DNA of 64,000 nucleotides from positions 1 to 64,000 of the forward strand of contig NZ_MCAS01000067.1 in the NCBI RefSeq assembly GCF_003610895.1. Direction: 5' to 3'. The stretch is from Paraburkholderia fungorum. Lineage in GTDB: Bacteria; Pseudomonadota; Gammaproteobacteria; Burkholderiales; Burkholderiaceae. Every line of letters starts with the position of its first letter. Position 1 is the stretch's first letter. The notes below the pieces were generated by a model, which did no database searches, had not been told where the DNA came from, and saw only the letters and a list, made by a program, of their open reading frames with translations. This document shows, one piece after another, positions 8,620-15,794 of the stretch. Both the position numbers and the translations under genes were made by a program.

Positions 8620-9921
8620 ATGACCCCGTCAGATGTTAAAGCCACGCTATCGTTCAGCGACAATTCGCCGAGCGTTGAAATGCCGATTTATAAGGGCACT
8701 CTCGGCCCGGACGTGATCGACATTCGCAAACTGTACGGCCAGACTGGCAAGTTCACGTACGACCCGGGCTTCATGTCGACGGCGGCGTGCAATTCGGCGA
8801 TCACCTACATCGACGGCGATAAGGGCGAGCTGCTGTACCGCGGCTACCCGATCGACAACCTCGCGCAAAACGCCGACTTCCTCGAAACGTGCTACCTGCT
8901 GCTGAAGGGCGAACTGCCGAACGAGCAGCAGAAGGCCGAGTTCGTCAACACCGTCACGAAGCACACGATGGTGCACGAGCAGATGCACTTCTTCTTCCGT
9001 GGTTTCCGCCGTGACGCACACCCGATGGCGATTCTGGTCGCGGCCGTCGGCGCACTGTCGGCGTTCTATCACGACTCGCTCGACATCAACAATCCGCGTC
9101 ACCGTGAAGTGTCGGCGATTCGCATGATCGCGAAGCTGCCCACGCTGGTCGCCATGGCGTACAAGTACAGCATCGGCCAGCCGTTTGCGTACCCGAAGAA
9201 CGACCTGTCGTACAGCGCGAACTTCATGCACATGATGTTCTCGAACCCGTGCGAAGAGTACAAGGTCAACGATGTGCTGGTGCGCGCGCTCGACCGCATC
9301 CTGATCCTGCACGCTGACCACGAACAGAATGCGTCGACTTCGACGGTTCGTCTGGCGGGTTCGTCGGGCGCTAACCCGTTCGCGTGTATCGCGGCCGGTA
9401 TCGCTTGTCTGTGGGGCCCGGCGCACGGCGGTGCGAACGAAGCCGCACTGAACATGCTGGAAGAAATCGGCTCGGTCGACAACATTCCTGAGTTCATCAA
9501 GCAGGTGAAGGACAAGAACTCTGGCGTGAAGCTGATGGGCTTCGGTCACCGCGTCTACAAGAACTACGATCCGCGTGCGAAGCTGATGCGCGAAACCTGC
9601 CACGAAGTGCTGGAAGAACTGGGCCTGCACGACGACCCGCTGTTCAAGCTGGCCATGGCGCTGGAAAAAATCGCGCTGGAAGACGAATACTTCGTGTCGC
9701 GCAAGCTGTACCCGAACGTCGACTTCTACTCGGGCATCGTGCAACGCGCGCTGGGCATCCCGACCTCGATGTTCACGTGTATCTTCGCGATGGCACGTAC
9801 GGTCGGCTGGATTGCACAGTGGAACGAAATGATTGCCGATCCGGAACAGAAGATTGGCCGTCCGCGTCAGCTGTTCATCGGCGACACGCAACGCGAAGCG
9901 AAGCCGATTGCGCAACGCTAA
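8620..9921 (+). CDS. gltA: Citrate synthase (type I)
   Basis: Condenses acetyl-CoA with oxaloacetate to citrate. The 433-residue protein has the N-terminal region of hexameric, NADH-sensitive Gram-negative synthases (MPIYKGTLGPDVIDIRKLY, FTYDPGFMSTAACNSAITYIDG has similar form). The catalytic parts are CLWGPAHGGANEAAL, MGFGHRVYKNYDPRAK and the aspartate region in YPNVDFYSGIV. GAGGAT precedes ATG 8620. It follows sdhE and is closed by a strong terminator, so sdhCDAB-sdhE-gltA may form one unit. It is distinct from the PrpC paralogue at the window start. Confidence 0.97.
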   Translation: MTPSDVKATLSFSDNSPSVEMPIYKGTLGPDVIDIRKLYGQTGKFTYDPGFMSTAACNSAITYIDGDKGELLYRGYPIDNLAQNADFLETCYLLLKGELPNEQQKAEFVNTVTKHTMVHEQMHFFFRGFRRDAHPMAILVAAVGALSAFYHDSLDINNPRHREVSAIRMIAKLPTLVAMAYKYSIGQPFAYPKNDLSYSANFMHMMFSNPCEEYKVNDVLVRALDRILILHADHEQNASTSTVRLAGSSGANPFACIAAGIACLWGPAHGGANEAALNMLEEIGSVDNIPEFIKQVKDKNSGVKLMGFGHRVYKNYDPRAKLMRETCHEVLEELGLHDDPLFKLAMALEKIALEDEYFVSRKLYPNVDFYSGIVQRALGIPTSMFTCIFAMARTVGWIAQWNEMIADPEQKIGRPRQLFIGDTQREAKPIAQR

Positions 9922-9985
9922 GCGGTAGTCGTTCCCCGCGTTGCATGGCCTGAGGGTCGTACAGCGCGCGAAGCAGGATGGATAA

Positions 9986-10026
9986 AAAACGCCTCAACGG
10001 GTTGACCGTTGAGGCGTTTTGTTTTG
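9986..10026 (+). terminator. Rho-independent terminator of gltA
   Basis: Perfect 15-bp arms AAAACGCCTCAACGG and CCGTTGAGGCGTTTT with a five-base loop, followed by TTTTGTTTT. Flanking A and T runs make it potentially bidirectional. Confidence 0.95.
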
Positions 10027-10188
10027 GGTGCGTGCAATTCGCGTGCGGCAAATGAGCGCGAGCGGAGCAAATCCTGATGCCAATTGCCGCAGCCTGCGTC
10101 CGGCAGGTCCGAGCAGGCAGAAAATGAGAGACGGTGCGAAGCCAGCAACCGCTCTTCGCGTCTTCCATCCGCGAGGAGGGCCAATCAA

Positions 10189-10392
10189 ATGGCAAAGAAG
10201 TTCCCTATTCACCCGAAGCATCCCGAACGAAATTGCTGGGGATGCGATAAATACTGTGCCGCTGATTCGATGAGCTGCGGAAACGGCAACGTCCGCACAC
10301 AACATCCCGTTGAATTGCTTGGCGAAGACTGGCTCGAATGGGAGCAAAGTCTTGCCGCGGAACTGTCAGACGCGGTGCGGCGCCCGCAATAG
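10189..10392 (+). CDS. DUF3079 family small cysteine protein
   Basis: A 67-residue protein of unknown function. It begins MAKKFPIHPKHPERNCWGCD and has four cysteines spaced C16-x2-C19-x3-C23-x6-C30, followed by CGNGNVRTQHP and GEDWLEW. This matches my recollection of the DUF3079 family. The cysteine pattern suggests metal binding (zinc or iron-sulfur), which is inference. ATG 10189 is chosen because GGAGGG lies nine bases upstream and similarity begins there; an upstream in-frame ATG at 10084 gives an unconvincing N-terminus. It stands alone between the gltA terminator and leuC. Confidence 0.82.
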   Translation: MAKKFPIHPKHPERNCWGCDKYCAADSMSCGNGNVRTQHPVELLGEDWLEWEQSLAAELSDAVRRPQ

Positions 10393-10582
10393 GTCCGTTT
10401 CAAGCCGATGTGCGTGTTCGCGTGTCGCGCCGCGATCCCTGAACGTGCTTGGCGCTGCATCGCGCACGCCGCGCACTCTCATGCCGGGTAACGCCCATAC
10501 AGGTATCGTCACTACTACCCAACTCACTGTTTTTTATCGGTTTTTCCCTCGGTTCATGGTCCCAAAGCGCGGTTCTGCGTGG

Positions 10583-10605
10583 CATAATCGACTGACACAG
10601 TCAGT
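10583..10605 (+). promoter_or_regulatory. leuC promoter candidate with short inverted repeat
   Basis: CATAAT at 10583-10588 is a plausible -10 element. It is followed directly by the perfect 15-bp inverted repeat ACTGACACAGTCAGT (10591-10605), which would overlap the transcription start or form a 5' stem in the leuC mRNA. No clear -35 element or Leu-rich leader peptide was seen in the 240-bp gap. Confidence 0.4.
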
Positions 10606-10632
10606 CCCGCAGTCATTACTACCCCGCATACC

Positions 10633-12042
10633 ATGGCACAGACGCTCTACGACAAATTGTGGAACACACACGTGGTCCACACGGAAGAAGACGGCACGAC
10701 GATTCTCTATATCGACCGTCACCTGCTGCACGAAGTCACCAGCCCTCAGGCGTTTGAAGGCCTGAAACTGGCTGAGCGTCCGGTGTGGCGTATCAGCGCG
10801 AATCTGGCAGTGTCGGACCACAACGTCCCCACCACGGATCGCAGCCACGGCATTGCCGATCCGGTCTCCAAGCTGCAAGTCGATACACTCGACACGAACT
10901 GCGACGCCTATGGCATCACGCAGTTCAAGATGAACGACTTGCGTCAAGGCATCGTGCACATTATCGGGCCGGAACAGGGCGCTACCCTGCCGGGCATGAC
11001 GATCGTCTGCGGTGACTCGCACACGTCCACGCACGGTGCGTTCGGCGCACTGGCGCACGGCATCGGCACCTCGGAAGTCGAGCACGTGCTGGCCACACAA
11101 ACGCTCTTGCAGAAGAAGAGCAAGAACATGCTGGTAAAGGTCGAAGGCCCGTTGCCGCGCGGTTGTACCGCGAAAGACATCGTGCTCGCGATTATCGGCA
11201 AGATCGGCACGGCAGGCGGCACCGGCTACGCAATCGAATTCGGCGGTTCAACGATTCGCGCGTTGTCCATGGAAGGCCGCATGACGGTCTGCAACATGGC
11301 GATCGAAGCGGGCGCGCGCGCCGGCATGGTCGCCGTGGACGACACCACCATTGAATACCTGAAGGGCCGTCCGTTCTCGCCGGCAGGCGTCGAGTGGGAT
11401 CACGCGGTCGAGTACTGGAAGCAGTTCAAGACGGACGAAGGCGCCCAATTCGATCGCGTGGTCGAGTTGAACGCGGCGGAAATCGTGCCGCAAGTCACGT
11501 GGGGCACGTCGCCGGAGATGGTCACGGCAATCGACGGCCGCGTGCCGGATCCGGAACGCGAAAAGGACCCGGTCAAGCGCGACGCGATGGAACGCGCGCT
11601 GAAGTACATGGCGCTCGAACCGAACGCGCCGATCGAATCCATCAAGCCGGATAAAATCTTCATCGGGTCGTGCACCAACGCGCGCATTGAAGACATTCGC
11701 GCTGCGGCTTACGTCGTGAAAAAGCTGGGCCGCCGCGTCGCACCGAACATCCGTCTGGCCATGGTCGTGCCGGGTTCGGGTCTGGTGAAGGCGCAAGCGG
11801 AACGCGAAGGCCTCGACAAGGTCTTTACCGATGCCGGTTTCGAATGGCGTGAGCCCGGTTGCTCGATGTGTCTTGCAATGAACGCCGACCGGCTGGACCC
11901 GGGCGAGCGTTGCGCATCCACGTCGAATCGTAATTTCGAAGGTCGTCAGGGCGCCGGTGGCCGTACCCACCTCGTGAGCCCCGCGATGGCTGCCGCTGCG
12001 GCTATCGAAGGGCATTTCGTCGATATTCGCAAGCTTGGATAA
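10633..12042 (+). CDS. leuC: 3-isopropylmalate dehydratase large subunit
   Basis: Aconitase-family 4Fe-4S enzyme that isomerises 2- to 3-isopropylmalate with LeuD in leucine synthesis. The 469-residue protein has the substrate region VCGDSHTSTHGAFGALAHGI, the cluster ligands IFIGSCTNARIEDIR (first cysteine) and EPGCSMCLAMN (C-x2-C), and SNRNFEGRQG. Length matches the bacterial LeuC type. It heads leuC-(entericidin)-leuD-leuB. The ribosome site before ATG 10633 is weak. Confidence 0.97.
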   Translation: MAQTLYDKLWNTHVVHTEEDGTTILYIDRHLLHEVTSPQAFEGLKLAERPVWRISANLAVSDHNVPTTDRSHGIADPVSKLQVDTLDTNCDAYGITQFKMNDLRQGIVHIIGPEQGATLPGMTIVCGDSHTSTHGAFGALAHGIGTSEVEHVLATQTLLQKKSKNMLVKVEGPLPRGCTAKDIVLAIIGKIGTAGGTGYAIEFGGSTIRALSMEGRMTVCNMAIEAGARAGMVAVDDTTIEYLKGRPFSPAGVEWDHAVEYWKQFKTDEGAQFDRVVELNAAEIVPQVTWGTSPEMVTAIDGRVPDPEREKDPVKRDAMERALKYMALEPNAPIESIKPDKIFIGSCTNARIEDIRAAAYVVKKLGRRVAPNIRLAMVVPGSGLVKAQAEREGLDKVFTDAGFEWREPGCSMCLAMNADRLDPGERCASTSNRNFEGRQGAGGRTHLVSPAMAAAAAIEGHFVDIRKLG

Positions 12043-12048
12043 ACACGC

Positions 12049-12207
12049 ATGATGAAGAACATGAATCGCACCACTCTATTGCGCCGCCTCGCACTCGGTA
12101 CGCTCGCCGGGCTATTGCTCGGTCTGGCCGGCTGCAACACGGTGCACGGATTCGGCGAGGACATGTCGCACCTCGGCAATTCGATCAGCAATCACGCTGA
12201 CAAATAA
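12049..12207 (+). CDS. Entericidin-like small lipoprotein
   Basis: A 52-residue protein beginning MMKNMNRTTLLRRLALG, with a hydrophobic signal and lipobox LAGC ending near residue 29. The mature peptide of about 24 residues (CNTVHGFGEDMSHLGNSISN) has the amphipathic GxDxxxxGxxI pattern of the entericidin A/B family. Those are small envelope lipoproteins; E. coli EcnA/EcnB were described as an antidote/toxin pair. It sits between leuC (6 bp gap) and leuD and is probably co-transcribed with them, although no link to leucine synthesis is known. Its shortness and lipobox make the call fairly clear; function is uncertain. Confidence 0.8.
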   Translation: MMKNMNRTTLLRRLALGTLAGLLLGLAGCNTVHGFGEDMSHLGNSISNHADK

Positions 12208-12293
12208 GCGATTTTTGATTTTTGCCGGCGGCGCGCCGGGCGGCTTTCCGGTCGCCACGCGCATCGCCCGGTCTTGAAACAGGCGCAAGCGTC

Positions 12294-12947
12294 ATGGATA
12301 AATTCATCGTACACACCGGCGTTGTGGCGCCGCTCGATCGCGAGAACGTCGACACGGACGCGATCATTCCGAAGCAATTCCTGAAGTCGATCAAGCGCAC
12401 GGGCTTCGGTCCGAACGCGTTCGACGAATGGCGTTACCTCGATCACGGCGAACCGGGTCAGGACAACTCGAAGCGTCCGCTGAATCCGGATTTCGTGCTG
12501 AATCAGCCGCGCTATCAGGGCGCATCGGTGCTGTTGGCGCGCAAAAACTTCGGTTGCGGCAGCTCGCGTGAGCACGCACCGTGGGCGCTGCAGCAATACG
12601 GCTTCCGCGCAATCATCGCGCCGAGCTTCGCCGATATTTTCTACAACAACTGCTTCAAGAACGGCCTGCTGCCGATCGTGCTGACCGAACAGCAAGTCGA
12701 CCATCTGTTCAACGAAACGTACGCATTCAACGGCTTCCAGTTGACCATCGACCTGGACGCGCAAGTCGTGCGCACGTCGGACGGCGCCGCCGCGTATCCG
12801 TTCGAAGTCGCGGGCTTCCGCAAGTACTGCCTGCTGAACGGCTTTGACGATATCGGCCTGACGCTGCGTCACGCGGACAAGATTCGCCAGTTCGAAGCTG
12901 AGCGGATCGCCAAGCAGCCGTGGCTGAATCACCGCATCGTCGGTTAA
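12294..12947 (+). CDS. leuD: 3-isopropylmalate dehydratase small subunit
   Basis: Swivelling partner of LeuC in leucine biosynthesis. The 217-residue protein starts MDKFIVHTGVVAPLDRENVD and contains DAIIPKQFLKSI and the signature NFGCGSSREHAPWALQQYG. Length is normal. ATG 12294 is chosen over an upstream in-frame start at 12222 because the family begins at this point. It is followed by the second copy of the dispersed repeat before leuB. Confidence 0.97.
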   Translation: MDKFIVHTGVVAPLDRENVDTDAIIPKQFLKSIKRTGFGPNAFDEWRYLDHGEPGQDNSKRPLNPDFVLNQPRYQGASVLLARKNFGCGSSREHAPWALQQYGFRAIIAPSFADIFYNNCFKNGLLPIVLTEQQVDHLFNETYAFNGFQLTIDLDAQVVRTSDGAAAYPFEVAGFRKYCLLNGFDDIGLTLRHADKIRQFEAERIAKQPWLNHRIVG

Positions 12948-13000
12948 AGGCTTTCAGGCCTGAGAGCCCGGCGGCTCACTGAATTACGCTCTCAAGAAAA

Positions 13001-13070
13001 CGCCGGGCCGTCCCAAGCTTTCTCGCTCCCCTCGGGGGCCTGGAGCGAAGCGACAGGTCTGGGGGCGCTA
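13001..13070 (-). repeat. Dispersed intergenic repeat, copy 2
   Basis: Reverse-oriented relative of the element at 8181-8245: read on the minus strand, CTGTCGCTTCGCT, GCCCCCGAGGGGA, GCTTGGG and GGCCCGGCG occur in the same order and spacing. It occupies the leuD-leuB gap and ends 35 bp before the leuB start. Confidence 0.7.
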
Positions 13071-13105
13071 ATGAAGTTTCGAAGAAAATCATCAAGGAAA
13101 CTCGC

Positions 13106-14173
13106 ATGAAGATCGCAGTCTTGCCGGGCGACGGCATCGGTCCCGAAATCGTCAAGGAGGCCGTGAAGGTCCTGAACGTGCTCGGCGAAAAGTTCGAGCT
13201 CGAAGAAGCGCCGGTTGGCGGCGCGGGCTACGAAGCGAAGGGCCATCCGCTGCCCGATTCGACGCTGGCGCTGGCGAAAGAGGCCGATGCGATCCTGTTC
13301 GGCGCCGTTGGCGACTGGAAGTACGACTCGCTCGAGCGCGCGCTGCGCCCGGAGCAGGCGATTCTCGGTCTGCGTAAGCACTTGCAATTGTTCGCGAACT
13401 TCCGTCCGGCGATCTGCTATCCGCAACTCACCGGCGCTTCGTCGCTGAAGGAAGAAATCGTCTCGGGTCTCGACATCCTGATCGTGCGCGAACTGAACGG
13501 CGACATTTACTTCGGCGCACCGCGCGGTGTGCGTTCTTCGCCGGATGGGCTGTTCGAAGGCGCGAAAGAAGGCTTCGACACGATGCGTTATTCGGAACCT
13601 GAAGTGCGCCGCATCGCGCACGTCGCGTTCCAGGCCGCGCAAAAGCGCCAGAAGAAACTGACGAGCGTGGACAAGGCGAATGTGCTCGAAACGTCGCAGT
13701 TCTGGCGTGACGTGATGATCGACGTGTCGAAGGAATATGCGGACGTCGAGCTGTCGCACATGTACGTGGACAACGCGGCGATGCAGCTGGTGAAAGCGCC
13801 GAAGGCATTCGACGTGGTGGTGACCGGCAACATGTTCGGCGACATCCTCTCCGACGAGGCCGCCATGCTCACGGGTTCGATCGGCATGCTGCCGTCGGCC
13901 TCGCTGGACAAGAATAACAAGGGCTTGTACGAGCCCTCGCACGGCTCCGCGCCGGACATCGCCGGTAAGGGTGTGGCGAATCCGCTGGCAACGATCCTGT
14001 CGGCCGCGATGATGCTGCGCTATTCGCTGAACAAGGCGGAACAGGCGGATCGTATCGAAACGGCGGTGAAAAAGGTGTTGGAACAGGGCTTCCGCACCGG
14101 CGACATTCTGACGCCGGGCTGCAAGCAGGTCGGCACCGTGGCGATGGGCGATGCAGTCGTCGCCGCGCTGTAA
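13106..14173 (+). CDS. leuB: 3-isopropylmalate dehydrogenase
   Basis: NAD-dependent oxidative decarboxylation of 3-isopropylmalate to the leucine precursor 2-oxoisocaproate. The 355-residue protein begins MKIAVLPGDGIGPEIVKEA. It contains LRKHLQLFANFRP, the catalytic-lysine region SVDKANVLETSQFWR, the metal-site aspartates in GDILSDEAAMLTGSIGMLPS and the NAD-binding HGSAPDIAGKGVANP. Length is typical. AAGGAAACTCGC precedes ATG 13106. It follows leuD after the repeat. Confidence 0.97.
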   Translation: MKIAVLPGDGIGPEIVKEAVKVLNVLGEKFELEEAPVGGAGYEAKGHPLPDSTLALAKEADAILFGAVGDWKYDSLERALRPEQAILGLRKHLQLFANFRPAICYPQLTGASSLKEEIVSGLDILIVRELNGDIYFGAPRGVRSSPDGLFEGAKEGFDTMRYSEPEVRRIAHVAFQAAQKRQKKLTSVDKANVLETSQFWRDVMIDVSKEYADVELSHMYVDNAAMQLVKAPKAFDVVVTGNMFGDILSDEAAMLTGSIGMLPSASLDKNNKGLYEPSHGSAPDIAGKGVANPLATILSAAMMLRYSLNKAEQADRIETAVKKVLEQGFRTGDILTPGCKQVGTVAMGDAVVAAL

Positions 14174-14329
14174 GGCGCTTTGGCGCAGGAAGTAGCAAGG
14201 CGTTGGTTAGGTCGTCAAACGGCCTTTAAAACGCGAATTGGCCTCGAAACAGGCCGATTCGCGCGTAATACGGACGATCGCGGCAGACAATCAGGCCGCC
14301 AGATTCCGGTTTTCGTGTATATTGTAGCG

Positions 14330-14449
14330 ATGGCGCACACGGCTCAAATCTCCCTGATTTCGAAACTCCACGGCAAAACCGCCCGTGTGGTTGAGCTCGC
14401 CATTACCACCACCAAAACGATTACCCCGAAAACGATCACGAAACGCTGA
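14330..14449 (+). CDS. Putative leader peptide of asd, Thr/Ile/Lys-rich
   Basis: A 39-codon ORF in the leuB-asd gap that starts MAHTAQISLISKLHG and ends with ITTTKTITPKTITKR (14402-14446). Twelve of the last 15 codons are Thr (6), Lys (3) or Ile (3). Thr, Lys and (through Thr) Ile are all end products of the pathway that Asd feeds, as in the classical thr operon leader. No ribosome site is seen, but TATATT at 14318-14323 could be a -10 element placing the transcript start at the ATG itself, which would make it leaderless. It overlaps a set of alternative RNA stems. A larger in-frame ORF beginning at 14180 is possible but lacks pattern. This is a candidate, not a known gene. Confidence 0.55.
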   Translation: MAHTAQISLISKLHGKTARVVELAITTTKTITPKTITKR

Positions 14450-14512
14450 TCGTCCGTCGTGCCCGCTCATCTTCCCCGCGCGGTCACTGCGGGCAAAGAT
14501 GCGGGGAAGTTT
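14432..14512 (+). promoter_or_regulatory. Attenuator-like alternative RNA stems before asd
   Basis: Three perfect stems are visible. Stem A pairs ACGATCA (14432-14438, the last Thr/Ile codons of the leader) with TGATCGT (14447-14453, over its stop). Stem B pairs TGCCCGC (14460-14466) with GCGGGCA (14489-14495). Stem C pairs CTTCCCCGC (14471-14479) with GCGGGGAAG (14501-14509), followed by only TTT. B and C cross and cannot form together, as expected for antiterminator versus terminator. The short T-run leaves open whether it controls termination or access to the asd ribosome site, which lies 10-20 bp downstream. Confidence 0.5.
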
Positions 14513-14533
14513 CCATTCGAAGGGTATGAAGTC

Positions 14534-15655
14534 ATGAACGTAGGTCTCGTAGGTTGGCGCGGTATGGTCGGTAGCGTCCTGATGCAACGTATGCAGCAGG
14601 AAGGCGATTTCGACTTGATCGAACCGGTGTTTTTCAGCACCAGCAACGCGGGCGGCAACGCGCCGTCGTTCGCCAAAAACGAGACCAAGCTCAAAGATGC
14701 AACAAGCATCGAAGACCTGAAGAAGTGCGAAGCGATCATTTCCTGCCAGGGCGGCGATTACACGAATGAAGTGTTCCCGAAGCTGCGCGCAGCGGGCTGG
14801 AACGGCTACTGGATCGACGCGGCTTCTTCGCTGCGCATGAAAGACGATGCAGTCATCATTCTCGATCCGGTCAACCTCGACGTAATCAAGAACGCGCTGG
14901 TCAAGGGCCAGAAGAATTTCATCGGCGGCAACTGCACGGTTAGCCTGATGTTGATGGCGCTGGGCGGTCTGTTCCGCGAAAACCTCGTCGACTGGATGAC
15001 GGCCATGACGTATCAGGCCGCTTCGGGCGCGGGCGCGCAAAACATGCGCGAACTGCTGCAGCAAATGGGCACGCTGTACGGCGCGGCCAAGGAAGACCTG
15101 GCTGATCCGTCGTCGGCGATTCTCGACATCGACCGCCGTGTGCTGAGCGCCATGAACAGCGATCGTATGCCGACCGACAACTTCGGCGTGCCGCTCGCCG
15201 GCTCGCTGATTCCGTGGATCGACAAGGATCTCGGCAACGGCATGTCGAAGGAAGAGTGGAAGGGCGGCGCGGAAACTAACAAGATCCTCGGCAAGCCGGC
15301 CATGGGCACGCCGGGTTCAATCCCGGTTGACGGCCTCTGTGTGCGGATCGGCGCAATGCGCTGCCACTCGCAGGCGCTGACCATCAAGCTGAACAAGGAT
15401 GTGCCGCTGGACGAAGTGAATAGCATCCTCGCGTCGGGCAATGACTGGGTCAAGGTCGTGCCGAATGAACGCGAAGCGTCGATGCGCGATCTGTCCCCGG
15501 CCGTGGTGACGGGCACGCTGACCGTGCCGGTTGGCCGTGTGCGCAAACTGGCGATGGGCGGCGAATATCTGTCGGCCTTCACGGTCGGCGATCAACTGCT
15601 GTGGGGCGCGGCGGAACCGCTGCGTCGCATGCTTCGCATTGTGCTCGACAAGTAA
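14534..15655 (+). CDS. asd: Aspartate-semialdehyde dehydrogenase
   Basis: NADPH-dependent reduction of aspartyl phosphate to aspartate semialdehyde, the branch point to Lys/diaminopimelate, Met, Thr and Ile. The 373-residue protein starts MNVGLVGWRGMVGSVLMQRM. It has the catalytic cysteine C134 in FIGGNCTVSLMLMALGGLF and the histidine region RIGAMRCHSQALTIKL, as in the Gram-negative E. coli-type enzyme. ATG 14534, preceded by GAAGGG, is chosen over an upstream in-frame start at 14459 because homology begins here. The upstream leader suggests amino-acid-dependent control. Confidence 0.97.
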   Translation: MNVGLVGWRGMVGSVLMQRMQQEGDFDLIEPVFFSTSNAGGNAPSFAKNETKLKDATSIEDLKKCEAIISCQGGDYTNEVFPKLRAAGWNGYWIDAASSLRMKDDAVIILDPVNLDVIKNALVKGQKNFIGGNCTVSLMLMALGGLFRENLVDWMTAMTYQAASGAGAQNMRELLQQMGTLYGAAKEDLADPSSAILDIDRRVLSAMNSDRMPTDNFGVPLAGSLIPWIDKDLGNGMSKEEWKGGAETNKILGKPAMGTPGSIPVDGLCVRIGAMRCHSQALTIKLNKDVPLDEVNSILASGNDWVKVVPNEREASMRDLSPAVVTGTLTVPVGRVRKLAMGGEYLSAFTVGDQLLWGAAEPLRRMLRIVLDK

Positions 15656-15691
15656 AGTAAACTACGCGCTCACGACGCGTAGAAAACTCAA

Positions 15692-15720
15692 GAAGCGTCG
15701 CGCTTGCGCGGCGCTTTTTT
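15692..15720 (+). terminator. Rho-independent terminator of asd
   Basis: GAAGCGTCGCGC pairs with GCGCGGCGCTT across a TT loop, with one mismatch, and runs into six T. It separates asd from fimV. Confidence 0.85.
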
Positions 15721-15794
15721 CATTGTGTGCTCCGATTATCTTGTCTCTTTCCAACCGCAAAAAAGGGCTGCGCGCTGACGCGCCAGGGGTCCCG

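Noticed and set aside
8647..9915. 422-codon open frame opposite gltA
   Set aside because: Antisense to GltA with no family pattern.
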